DNA of 10,311 bases, from NCBI GenBank assembly GCA_002278985.1, contig NCJP01000035.1:1-10311 (forward strand), read 5' to 3'. This document shows positions 1 to 6,362 of this stretch, piece after piece. How positions within the stretch are numbered: the stretch's first letter is position 1; every line of letters starts with the position of its first letter. Made by a program: the position numbers and the translations under genes. This DNA is from Erythrobacter sp. 34-65-8 (lineage in GTDB: Bacteria > Pseudomonadota > Alphaproteobacteria > Sphingomonadales > Sphingomonadaceae). The notes beneath the pieces are model-generated. The model searched no databases. It was not told the DNA's origin and worked only from the letters and a program-made list of their open reading frames with translations.

Positions 1-32
1 GACGCAAGCGGTCGGCTGTGCCGAAATTCTCC

Positions 33-50
33 CTGTCATCAGAGTTTCAT
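33..50 (+). promoter_or_regulatory. Probable Pho box (PhoB operator) of phoD
   Basis: The sequence CTGTCATCAGAGTTTCAT consists of a perfect PhoB half-site CTGTCAT (33-39), a 4-base spacer, and a second half-site GTTTCAT (44-50) matching CTGTCAT at 5 of 7 positions. Two 7-base direct repeats with a 4-base spacer are the classical Pho-box geometry. The box lies 52 bases before the start of an alkaline phosphatase gene, the typical target of PhoB under phosphate starvation. A weak -10-like ACTAGCCA lies at 55-62, roughly where PhoB-dependent promoters place it. The site and geometry are seen directly; PhoB binding is inferred. Confidence 0.65.
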
Positions 51-102
51 CCGGACTAGCCAGTGGGCGGGGGAACTGGATGTCCAGGCAGAGGAGCGCA
101 CG

Positions 103-1758
103 ATGATTCCGACCGAACCGCAGGGCCGGGCAAGGGGCCACGCGCTCGACCGCCGCCAGCTGCTCAAGGGCGGGATGATCGGCATGGGGCTGTTCGCCGC
201 TCCGCTCGGCGCGCAGGCGCCGGGTGACGGCTTTACCCATGGGGTTGCCAGCGGCGAGCCGGGGCAGAACACCGTGCTGCTGTGGACCCGCTGCGTCGGC
301 GAGGCGGAGATCGCGCTTGAATGGCAGGTGGCCGAGGACGAGAACTTCACCCGGATCGCCAGCGAAGGCTTCGCCAAGGCCAGCCCGGCGCGGGACTGGT
401 GCGCCAAGGCTGTCGCCGAAGGGCTCGCGCCGGGGCAGTGGTACTATTACCGCTTCATCGCACCCGACGGCTCCATGTCCGATGTGGGCCGCACCCGCAC
501 CCTGCCCGATGGCCCGGTGGCGCGCTGGCGAATGGCGGTATTCAGCTGCGCCAACCTGGGCTTTGGCTGGTTCAACGCCTATGCCCATGCGGCCGAGGCC
601 GGCGATTTCGACATGGTCGTCCACACGGGCGACTATCTCTACGAATATCCCGAGGGCACCTATCCCGACAGGATGATGGACGGCCGCCGCCTGTGGCCCG
701 ACCACGAGACGGTGACGCTGGCCGACTATCGCCTGCGCCATGCCGCCTATCGCGCCGATCCCGACCTGCGCCGCCTGCACCAGCTATGGCCGATGGTGAT
801 GGGGTGGGATGACCACGAGAGCACCAACGACAGCTATGCCGATGGCGCGGAAAATCACCAGCCCGACACCGAGGGCGACTGGCAGGTGCGCAAAGGCGCG
901 GCGATGCGCGCCTACCGCGAATGGCTGCCGGTCTCGGACGAGCCGTGGGCACGCTACGAGATTGGCGAGCTTGCCACGCTGTTCCGGCTGGAAACGCGGC
1001 TGACCGCGCGCTCGCAGCCGCCCAGTCTGGCAGAATTGCTCAAAGGTGCGGCGGGCCGTGACGAGATGATCGCCCGCCTCACCGCCTTCCGCGAAGGCGC
1101 CTATGCCGATCCGGCCCGGACCGTGCTGGGCGATGCGCAGGAACTGTGGCTGGCCGACGGGCTGAAGTCTTCGCGCAGGTCAGGCAGGACGTGGCAGGTG
1201 CTGGCCCAGCAGGTGGTGATGGGCCGCTTTGCCTCGCCGGCCGAACTGGTCGAAGGGCTCGCAGGGGAAGCGCCGGACTGGTTGCGCGGCCGGTTGCTGG
1301 CCGCCGCTGCCGCCAGCCGTGCTGGCCTGCCGGCCAACATGGACGCCTGGGACGGATATCCCGCCGCGCGCGAACGGCTGCTTGCCGCGGCTCGGGAGGC
1401 GGATGCCAACCTCGTGACCCTGACCGGGGACACCCACAACGCCTGGGCGTTCCAGCTTGAACACGCAGGCGAAGCGGCCGGGATCGAGTTCGCCGGGCAG
1501 AGCGTCACGTCGCCCGGGTTCGAAAGCTATCTCACCACGATTGCTCCGGCTGATCTGTCCAAGGCCATGGTCAGCGACAATCCGCAGCTCTCCTGGGCCG
1601 AAACCAGCCGCCGCGGTTATATGGCGGTCGAGCTGACGCCCACCCGCGCCAGCTGCGAATGGCGGATGATGGCCGGCGTGCGTGAACGCTCGACCCGGCT
1701 GGCGGGATCGCACAGCATGGCAAGCATGGCGGGCAGCAACCGCTTTGATGCCGGTTGA
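103..1758 (+). CDS. phoD: Alkaline phosphatase D (PhoD family), Tat-exported
   Basis: This 551-residue protein is a PhoD-type phosphomonoesterase/phosphodiesterase that releases phosphate from organic esters outside the cytoplasm. Residues 16-22 (DRRQLLK) form a twin-arginine motif, followed by a hydrophobic stretch and a likely AQA cleavage site after residue 39, so folded, metal-loaded export is expected. Residues ~44-140 match the PhoD N-terminal beta domain (THGVASGEP, LLWTR). The metallophosphatase core follows, with the motifs FSC (C149), HTGDY (D177), WDDHE (D236, D237, H238, E239) and GDTHN (D443, H445), expected to ligate the Fe/Ca centre known for this family. GAGGAG at 91-96, six bases before ATG, supports the start. 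An upstream Pho box suggests induction by phosphate limitation. Length is normal for the family. The stop codon overlaps the proposed -35 element of the next transcript. Confidence 0.95.
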   Translation: MIPTEPQGRARGHALDRRQLLKGGMIGMGLFAAPLGAQAPGDGFTHGVASGEPGQNTVLLWTRCVGEAEIALEWQVAEDENFTRIASEGFAKASPARDWCAKAVAEGLAPGQWYYYRFIAPDGSMSDVGRTRTLPDGPVARWRMAVFSCANLGFGWFNAYAHAAEAGDFDMVVHTGDYLYEYPEGTYPDRMMDGRRLWPDHETVTLADYRLRHAAYRADPDLRRLHQLWPMVMGWDDHESTNDSYADGAENHQPDTEGDWQVRKGAAMRAYREWLPVSDEPWARYEIGELATLFRLETRLTARSQPPSLAELLKGAAGRDEMIARLTAFREGAYADPARTVLGDAQELWLADGLKSSRRSGRTWQVLAQQVVMGRFASPAELVEGLAGEAPDWLRGRLLAAAAASRAGLPANMDAWDGYPAARERLLAAAREADANLVTLTGDTHNAWAFQLEHAGEAAGIEFAGQSVTSPGFESYLTTIAPADLSKAMVSDNPQLSWAETSRRGYMAVELTPTRASCEWRMMAGVRERSTRLAGSHSMASMAGSNRFDAG

Positions 1759-1783
1759 AGCGACACCGGCATTCCGCTATCCG
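1755..1783 (+). promoter_or_regulatory. Candidate promoter of the thrS leader transcript
   Basis: TTGAAGC (1755-1761) resembles the -35 and GCTATCCG (1776-1783) the -10 of the alphaproteobacterial housekeeping promoter described in Caulobacter (roughly TTGACGS, 10-15 base gap, GCTANAWC). The gap here is 14 bases. The -35 matches 6 of 7 positions; the -10 matches the GCTA core but not its 3' half. The -35 overlaps the phoD stop codon (1756-1758). A start about 6-8 bases after the -10 falls on or next to the ATG at 1791, implying a leaderless transcript. Elements are seen; activity is inferred. Confidence 0.45.
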
Positions 1784-1790
1784 CAGTCTC

Positions 1791-1862
1791 ATGCAACGGC
1801 CCGACACCCGTGTGACGACTACCACCACCCCGGCCCTCCGGGGGCGGTCGGACGCGAACTAA
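1791..1862 (+). CDS. Threonine-rich leader peptide of thrS (23 aa)
   Basis: A short ORF begins with ATG at 1791 and ends with TAA at 1860-1862. Codons 9-13 (1815-1829) are ACG ACT ACC ACC ACC, giving VTTTTTP, and codon 6 is also Thr. A run of five Thr codons in a tiny ORF immediately ahead of a threonyl-tRNA synthetase gene is the signature of an attenuator leader peptide: stalling at the Thr codons would report low charged tRNA-Thr. Known parallels are the E. coli thrL leader of the biosynthetic operon and the Phe leader of pheST. There is no Shine-Dalgarno sequence before the ATG, but the proposed promoter would start transcription at or beside it, as reported for the leaderless trpL of Sinorhizobium. 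A GTG at 1812 is an alternative start that retains all five consecutive Thr codons. The peptide itself probably has no further role, though that is not established. Confidence 0.75.
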   Translation: MQRPDTRVTTTTTPALRGRSDAN

Positions 1863-1915
1863 TCGTTTCCGCCGCCACCCGGTTTCGGGTGGCTGGCGTT
1901 TCCTCCCGAAACCGG
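1824..1915 (+). promoter_or_regulatory. Transcription attenuator region with alternative hairpins, upstream of thrS
   Basis: Four segments fit the classical attenuator scheme. Segment 1 (1828-1833, CCCCGG, overlapping the last Thr codon) pairs with segment 2 (1838-1843, CCGGGG) around a 4-base loop, extendable by ACC 1824-1826 with GGT 1846-1848. Segment 3 (1870-1881) pairs with segment 4 (1886-1898) as the terminator hairpin. The competing 2:3 pairing is GGGGGCGG (1840-1847) with CCGCC-A-CCC (1872-1880), eight pairs with one bulged A. A ribosome stalled on the Thr codons would mask segment 1 and favour 2:3 (antitermination). A ribosome reaching the stop at 1860 would cover segment 2 and let 3:4 form. 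In addition, 1879-1889 and 1905-1915 are perfectly complementary over 11 bases, a further exclusive pairing. Complementarities were read by eye; no folding energies were computed. Confidence 0.6.
1870..1904 (+). terminator. Putative attenuator terminator hairpin of thrS leader
   Basis: Bases 1870-1881 pair with 1886-1898 to give a 12-bp GC-rich stem with a single bulged T (1894) and a GTTT loop (1882-1885). The stem begins 8 bases after the leader-peptide stop codon. It is followed by TTTCCT (1899-1904), a short and interrupted U-tract, so it may be a weak intrinsic terminator or need a factor such as NusA or Rho. Position and competing pairing with 1840-1847 support an attenuator role. Confidence 0.55.
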
Positions 1916-1954
1916 ATTGAATGAAAACGCCGCTTCAAGCGCGCGCGGCCCTGT

Positions 1955-1981
1955 GCCATGGCGCCCGGAAACGGGCGTGGC
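1955..1981 (+). other. GAAA-loop hairpin in the thrS 5' untranslated region
   Basis: CGCCCG (1962-1967), loop GAAA (1968-1971) and CGGGCG (1972-1977) form a perfect 6-bp stem. It is extendable by GCCA (1955-1958) with TGGC (1978-1981) across a 3-base bulge. The stem ends about 36 bases before the thrS start. CGGGCG could alternatively pair with CGCCCG near 1990-1995. It may be an mRNA stability element or part of the leader fold; no function can be assigned from sequence. Confidence 0.35.
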
Positions 1982-2017
1982 TTCAGGCGCCGCCCGCGAA
2001 ACGAACGGACGGATACG

Positions 2018-4021
2018 ATGACGGAATTGCTCAAGATCAGCCTGCCCGATGGCTCGGTGCGCGAGATGCCGCAGGGCTCGACCCCGCTCGACGTCGCGGC
2101 TGCGATCGGCCCGGGCCTTGCCAAGGCGGCGCTCGCGGCGCGCGTGGACGGGGAACTGCGCGACCTGACCCGGCCGTTCGAAGGCGATGCGCAGCTGGCA
2201 TTGGTGACATCACGCGACGAAGCCGACGCGCTCGAACTGGCCCGGCACGACTATGCCCATGTCCTTGCCGAAGCGGTGCAGGCGTTGTTCCCGGGCACGC
2301 AGATCACCTTCGGCCCGGCAACCGATGACGGGTTCTATTACGACGTGAAAGCCCCCGACACGCGCGAGCCGTTCAGCATGGACGATCTGCCCGCGATCGA
2401 GGAAGAAATGCGCCGCATCATCCGCGCCGACAAGCCGCTGCGCCGCGAAGTGTGGAGCCGCGAGGCGCTGATCGCCAAGTGGGCAGGTGAGGGCGAGAGC
2501 TTCAAGGCCGAATGGGCGAAAGAACTGCCTGAGGGCGAGGAACTGACGGTCTACTGGAGCGGCGAAGACTGGCTCGACATGTGCCGCGGCCCGCACCTTC
2601 CCAGCACCGGCAAGCTCGACCCGCAGGCTTTCAAGCTGATGCGGGTTGCCGGTGCCTACTGGCGCGGTGACCAGAACAATGCCCAGCTGACGCGGATCTA
2701 CGGCACGGGCTGGCTGAACAAGAAGCAGCTTGATGCGCACCTTCACCGGCTGGAGGAAGCCGCCAAGCGCGACCACCGCAAGCTGGGGCGCGAGATGGAC
2801 CTGTTCCACTTGCAGGAAGAGGCCCACGGCAGCGTCTTCTGGCATCCCAAGGGCTACCGCATCTGGCGCGAGCTGGAGGCCTATATGCGCCGCAAGATGG
2901 ACGGCGCGGGCTACCGCGAGATCAAGACCCCGCAACTGATGGACGTGCGCCAGTGGACCCAGTCCGGCCACTGGGGCAAGTACGCGCAGAACATGTTCGC
3001 GGTCCCCGACATCGTGCCCGATGTCGACGAAGAGAGCGGCGCAGCCTCTCCCAAGGTTGCCGATGATGCCGAATGGCTGGCGATCAAGCCGATGAACTGC
3101 CCCGCCCACGTGATGGTGTTCAAGCAGGGCATCACGTCCTACCGCGACCTGCCGGTCCGGCTGGGCGAGATGGGCTGCTGCCACCGCAACGAACCCCACG
3201 GCGCGCTGCACGGGCTGATGCGGGTGCGCCAGTTCACGCAGGACGATGCCCACATCTTCTGCACCGAAGGCCAGGTGGTGGCCGAAGTGCAGGACTTCAT
3301 CGCGCTGGCCGACAGCGTCTATCGCGATTTCGGCTTCACCTACGATATCAAGCTGGCCCTGCGCCCGGACAAGCGGTTCGGGTCCGATGCCGACTGGGAC
3401 AAGGCCGAGCAGGAATTGCGCGATGCTTTGACCGCCAATGGCCTCGAATGGGAAGAACTGCCGGGCGAGGGCGCGTTCTACGCGCCGAAGCTCGAATGGC
3501 ACCTGACCGATGCGATCGGGCGGACCTGGCAGGTCGGGACGATCCAGTCCGACCGGGTGCTGCCCGAACGGCTCGATGCGACCTATGTCGGCGAGGACGG
3601 CGGCAAGCACCGCCCGGTCATGCTCCACCGCGCGATATTCGGCAGCTACGAACGTTTCATCGGCATCCTGATCGAGCACTATGCCGGACGGATGCCGGCG
3701 TGGCTGGCCCCGGTGCAGGCGGTGGTGGCGACGATCGTGTCCGATGCCGACGACTATGCCCGCGATGTCACGGCGAAGCTGGACAGCGCAGGAATCCGGG
3801 TGGAGACCGACCTGCGCAACGAGAAGATCAACTACAAGGTGCGCGAGCACAGCCTCGCCAAGGTGCCGCACCTGCTGGTGGTCGGCAAGCGCGAGGCGGA
3901 GGAAGGCAAAGTCGCCGTCCGCACGCTGGGCGCCGAGCACCAGAAGGTGATGACACTGGACGAAGCGATTGCCATGCTCCGCGCCGAGGCGACGCCGCCC
4001 GATCTGCGCAAGGGAGACTGA
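2018..4021 (+). CDS. thrS: Threonyl-tRNA synthetase
   Basis: This 667-residue cytoplasmic enzyme charges tRNA-Thr with threonine and edits Ser-tRNA-Thr. Domain order is complete. A TGS domain lies at residues ~1-64. The editing (SAD) domain has both zinc/catalytic pairs, HDYAH (H77, H81) and CRGPH (C189, H193). The class II catalytic core carries the zinc ligands C361 (MNCPAH), H412 (DDAHIF) and H537 (MLHRAIFGS), plus motif 2 (CHRNEPHG...[11 protein letters not shown]). The C-terminal anticodon-binding domain starts near residue 565. The ATG at 2018 begins [12 protein letters not shown], the usual ThrRS N-terminus; the longer frame back to 1958 adds an Arg-rich stretch foreign to the family. 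The Shine-Dalgarno is weak (ACGGA about 9 bases upstream). An acidic insertion relative to E. coli (residues ~331-350, around DEESGAA) precedes MNCP. Expression is probably controlled by the threonine attenuator upstream. The stop overlaps the first possible ATG of the next gene (TGATG). Confidence 0.98.
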   Translation: MTELLKISLPDGSVREMPQGSTPLDVAAAIGPGLAKAALAARVDGELRDLTRPFEGDAQLALVTSRDEADALELARHDYAHVLAEAVQALFPGTQITFGPATDDGFYYDVKAPDTREPFSMDDLPAIEEEMRRIIRADKPLRREVWSREALIAKWAGEGESFKAEWAKELPEGEELTVYWSGEDWLDMCRGPHLPSTGKLDPQAFKLMRVAGAYWRGDQNNAQLTRIYGTGWLNKKQLDAHLHRLEEAAKRDHRKLGREMDLFHLQEEAHGSVFWHPKGYRIWRELEAYMRRKMDGAGYREIKTPQLMDVRQWTQSGHWGKYAQNMFAVPDIVPDVDEESGAASPKVADDAEWLAIKPMNCPAHVMVFKQGITSYRDLPVRLGEMGCCHRNEPHGALHGLMRVRQFTQDDAHIFCTEGQVVAEVQDFIALADSVYRDFGFTYDIKLALRPDKRFGSDADWDKAEQELRDALTANGLEWEELPGEGAFYAPKLEWHLTDAIGRTWQVGTIQSDRVLPERLDATYVGEDGGKHRPVMLHRAIFGSYERFIGILIEHYAGRMPAWLAPVQAVVATIVSDADDYARDVTAKLDSAGIRVETDLRNEKINYKVREHSLAKVPHLLVVGKREAEEGKVAVRTLGAEHQKVMTLDEAIAMLRAEATPPDLRKGD

Positions 4022-4023
4022 TG

Positions 4024-4437
4024 ATGCGGATGATTGCAGCTCTGGCCCTGGCCCTCGTTCTGGCCGCCTGTTCCGGTGAACCGGCCACCGACACAGCAGA
4101 GGGCGCTGCCGCTCCGGCAATGACTGAAGCTCAGGCCGCCTACGATGCGGCCAGTCAGCGCATGCACGAGGGGATGACGACGGTGGACGCCGATCCTGAC
4201 GTTGCCTTCATGCAGGGGATGCTGGCCCACCATCGCGGTGCGGTGGAGATGAGCGAAGTGGCGCTGAAATACGGCACCGACGAGAAGGTCAGGGAGCTCG
4301 CCACCCGCGTGATCGCCACGCAGCAGGCCGAGATCGAGGAAATGGAGCGCTGGCTGCGGGTCCGCAACGCGATCATGGAATCGGCCGGTGCGGGTGCCGA
4401 TGCATCAGCGGCTGCCGACCCCCACGCCAATCATTGA
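4024..4437 (+). CDS. DUF305 family lipoprotein
   Basis: A 137-residue small lipoprotein with a DUF305 domain. Residues 1-16 are a lipoprotein signal ending in a lipobox LAAC (C16), followed by a low-complexity Ala/Glu/Thr linker. The domain at ~34-108 shows the family hallmark FMQGMLAHHRGAVEMS (H69, H70, M76) and a second helix with IATQQAEIEEM. DUF305 proteins are four-helix, ferritin-like periplasmic proteins; some cyanobacterial members bind copper, and the His/Met pattern here could do so, but the substrate is not known. Two tandem ATGs exist: 4021 overlaps the thrS stop, while 4024 lies 7 bases from GGGAG (4012-4016) and is preferred. The overlap with thrS and the overlap of its 3' end with the next gene suggest one operon. 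The tail is His/Asp-ended (DPHANH). Confidence 0.92.
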   Translation: MRMIAALALALVLAACSGEPATDTAEGAAAPAMTEAQAAYDAASQRMHEGMTTVDADPDVAFMQGMLAHHRGAVEMSEVALKYGTDEKVRELATRVIATQQAEIEEMERWLRVRNAIMESAGAGADASAAADPHANH

Positions 4438-5209
4438 TCTTCCCCTGCCAGAGTTTCTGACAGAATTGCTGGCCGGGCTCGGCCTGACCTGGACACAGGT
4501 CACAATCGCTCTGCTGGCGACGCTTGGCTCGGCCTATGTGCGCGGGCTGGCGGGCTTCGGCATGGCGATCCTGCTGGTGCCGGTGCTGGCGCTGGCCCTG
4601 CCGCCGGTTGAATCGGTGGTTGTGGCCAATTTCCTGTCCCTCTTCATCGGGCTGACCGAAATCCGGCGGCTGGTGCGCGGGGCGGAGCGCAGCGCATTCC
4701 ACCTTTCGGGCCTGGTGCTGCTGCTTACTCCTCTGGGTCTTTTTGCCCTTGCCGCCACCGGTCCGGACATTGCCCGGCTGGTGATCGCGCTGATCGCCCT
4801 GTCAGCCTTCGCTGCGATTCTCCTCCCTCGGCGTAGAGCCCTCCATCATGGCCCGCTGGTAACGGGTGGAGTCGGCGTGGTCAGCGGGCTGATGACCGGA
4901 TATGCCGGGATGCCGGGGCCGCCGGTGGTGCCCTACTATGTCGGGCGCGACATTCCGCGCGAGACGGCCAAGGCGTCAATGATGCTGGTGTTCACCGTTG
5001 CCGGGCTGGCCGGACTGCTCTCGGCAAGCGTGCTGGGGATCATGGAAATGCGCCATCCCCTGCTCGCCGCAGCGCTCTTTCCCATGGTCCTGCTGGGCAA
5101 CTGGCTCGGCGCAAAAGCCTCCGGCAAAGTCAGCGATCCGCTCTGGCGCAGCGTGGTCGGCCTGGTGCTGGGCGGAGCGGCCGTGGCCGCCCTTATCCGG
5201 CTGTTCTGA
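4400..5209 (+). CDS. TauE/SafE family membrane permease (sulfite exporter-like)
   Basis: This 269-residue integral membrane protein has about eight hydrophobic segments in two similar halves. Each half begins with a Gly-rich signature: GLAGFGMAILLVP in the first, and TGYAGMPGPPVVPYYVGR in the second. This is the layout of the TauE/SafE (DUF81) family, whose members move sulfite, sulfoacetate or other small organic anions across the inner membrane; the substrate here cannot be told. ATG 4400 overlaps the DUF305 gene by 38 bases. A GTG at 4388 with a weak GGAA seven bases upstream is an alternative that adds four residues. Neither start has a strong Shine-Dalgarno, so translation may be coupled to the upstream gene. 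It is the last gene of the thrS-DUF305-permease cluster and converges with minus-strand genes. Confidence 0.9.
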   Translation: MHQRLPTPTPIIDLPLPEFLTELLAGLGLTWTQVTIALLATLGSAYVRGLAGFGMAILLVPVLALALPPVESVVVANFLSLFIGLTEIRRLVRGAERSAFHLSGLVLLLTPLGLFALAATGPDIARLVIALIALSAFAAILLPRRRALHHGPLVTGGVGVVSGLMTGYAGMPGPPVVPYYVGRDIPRETAKASMMLVFTVAGLAGLLSASVLGIMEMRHPLLAAALFPMVLLGNWLGAKASGKVSDPLWRSVVGLVLGGAAVAALIRLF

Positions 5210-5216
5210 TCAGAAC
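5203..5216. repeat. Perfect 14-bp palindrome across two abutting stop codons
   Basis: GTTCTGATCAGAAC is self-complementary and can be extended to 5200-5219 with one wobble. It contains the permease stop TGA (5207-5209) and, on the other strand, the TGA of the small ORF (5210-5212). Its position between convergent genes suggests a bidirectional transcript end, but there is no U-tract and the central loop would be tight. Coincidence from two TGA stops meeting is also possible. Confidence 0.4.
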
Positions 5217-5335
5217 GGCAGCGGCTGACGCGCGAACACCAGCGCCAGACCACAGCCGACCACCAGCATCGGGCGCAGCCAGTCCAGCGACACATTGAGC
5301 GTCGCATTGCGGGCAAGGGCAAGAGCGTGAGCCAT
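5210..5335 (-). CDS. Possible 41-residue membrane miniprotein, unrecognised
   Basis: A short minus-strand ORF runs from ATG at 5335-5333 to TGA at 5212-5210. I do not recognise the family. The product has an amphipathic N-terminal half (ALALARNATLNVSLDWLR) and a hydrophobic segment (MLVVGCGLALVFA) ending in RQPLPF, so a single membrane-spanning or signal-anchor topology is possible. About 78% of its codons end in G or C, similar to real genes in this window. Against it, there is no convincing Shine-Dalgarno. It begins 35 bases after the stop of agmatine deiminase on the same strand and could be translated from that transcript. It may instead be non-coding 3' sequence. Confidence 0.4.
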   Translation of the reverse strand: MAHALALARNATLNVSLDWLRPMLVVGCGLALVFARQPLPF

Positions 5336-5370
5336 CGGTTCACATTGGCCCCGCGCCGGTAAACCAATCG

Positions 5371-6339
5371 TTAAAGCACGGGCATCTGCTGGCTCGCGCA
5401 ATGGAAACCCCCGCCCCCTGCCAGCACGGCATCGGCGGGCAGGCCGACCGTGTCCCGATCAGGAAACAGCGCGGCAATGGCCGCCACGCCGTCGGTATCG
5501 TGAGGAGAGCCGAACGTCGGCACGACCACCAGGCGGGTGGTGATCGCAAAGTTGGCATAGCTGGCAGGCTCGATCCGTCCGTCTCGTTCGATCAGGCCGG
5601 GTGAGGGAATTTCTTCCACTTTGACCCCCATGCCCTCTGCCCGCGTCTTCGCATCAGCATAGATCGCGGCGTTCGGATCGTCGGTGCCGGTCGCGCGCGG
5701 CAGGGCGAGCACGTTGGGGGCGACGAAGCGGGCGAGGTTGTCGACGTGCCCGTCGGTATGATCGTTGATCAACCCGTCACCCAGCCACAGCACGCGGGTA
5801 AAGCCGAGATCGCGGGCCAGCCGCGCCTCGATCTGATCGCGTGACAGGTGCGGGTTGCGGTTGGGATTGAGCAGGCATTGCTCCGTGGTGGCGACCAGAC
5901 CGGTGCCATCGCCGTCAATCGCGCCGCCTTCCAGCACCCAGTCGCTCTCCACGACAGGCAACCCGGCATCACGCGCCAGTTCGGCGCCGATTGTCTGGTC
6001 GCCCTCCATCAGGTACTTGCCACCCCAGCCGTTGAAGCGGCAGCGCAGCCCGGAACCATCGGCCCGCACCAGGGGCCCGGTGTCGCGCAGCCAGACGTCG
6101 CCATAGACCCGCCGCTCCAGCGTGACGGAGGCTGAGCAGAGCGCCTTCGCCCGCGCCTCGTTGGCCTCGTCGCGGACCAGCAGCCGCACGTCCTGCCCGC
6201 TCTCGGCCACAGCACTGGCGAAGGCCGCCATCTGTTCCTGTGCACGCGCAAGGTAGCCCGGCCATTCCTCCGCATCGTGCGGGAAACCGACCCACAGCCA
6301 GCTTTGCGGCGCCCATTCGGGCGGCATCAATGCAGTCAC
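5371..6339 (-). CDS. aguA: Agmatine deiminase (guanidine-modifying, PAD-like family)
   Basis: This 322-residue cytoplasmic enzyme hydrolyses agmatine to N-carbamoylputrescine and ammonia, in the arginine-decarboxylase route to putrescine. The family motifs occur in order: WLRDTGP (D86), NGWGGK (~103-108), LEGGAIDGDG (~136-145), TEQCLLNPNRNP (~152-163), DHTDGHVDN (H198, D200) and the catalytic GFHCASQQMP (C314). These are the expected Cys-His-Asp active-site elements of the pentein fold. The usual Asn before the catalytic His-Cys (GGGNIHC in most members) is replaced by GGGGFHC. The preferred start is GTG at 6339 (VTALMPPEW), because GGAG at 6351-6348 lies 8 bases upstream; ATG at 6327 is the alternative. 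The gene follows the M28 peptidase by 23 bases, so the two are probably cotranscribed. The usual partner, N-carbamoylputrescine amidase, is not in the window. Confidence 0.94.
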   Translation of the reverse strand: MTALMPPEWAPQSWLWVGFPHDAEEWPGYLARAQEQMAAFASAVAESGQDVRLLVRDEANEARAKALCSASVTLERRVYGDVWLRDTGPLVRADGSGLRCRFNGWGGKYLMEGDQTIGAELARDAGLPVVESDWVLEGGAIDGDGTGLVATTEQCLLNPNRNPHLSRDQIEARLARDLGFTRVLWLGDGLINDHTDGHVDNLARFVAPNVLALPRATGTDDPNAAIYADAKTRAEGMGVKVEEIPSPGLIERDGRIEPASYANFAITTRLVVVPTFGSPHDTDGVAAIAALFPDRDTVGLPADAVLAGGGGFHCASQQMPVL

Positions 6340-6362
6340 CGGTACCGCTCCAACTGGACTGG

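Noticed and set aside
1958..2017. An upstream in-frame ATG that would extend ThrRS by 20 residues
   Set aside because: The extension is Arg/Gly-rich, falls on the 5' UTR hairpin, and [12 protein letters not shown] at 2018 is the usual start of the TGS domain.
1759..2017. T-box riboswitch or E. coli-type tRNA-Thr mimic operator for thrS
   Set aside because: No T-box consensus is visible, and the one clear hairpin loop near the start is GAAA, not a Thr anticodon. The leader-peptide attenuator explains the region better.
1921..2328. An ATG just after the attenuator opening a 135-codon frame
   Set aside because: It overlaps thrS out of frame, is Arg/Gly/Ala-rich as expected for a shadow frame, and shows no domain.
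2210..4120. A 636-codon open frame antisense to thrS
   Set aside because: It is the antisense shadow of a complete, motif-perfect thrS in GC-rich DNA, and its translation has no recognisable domain and biased residue content.
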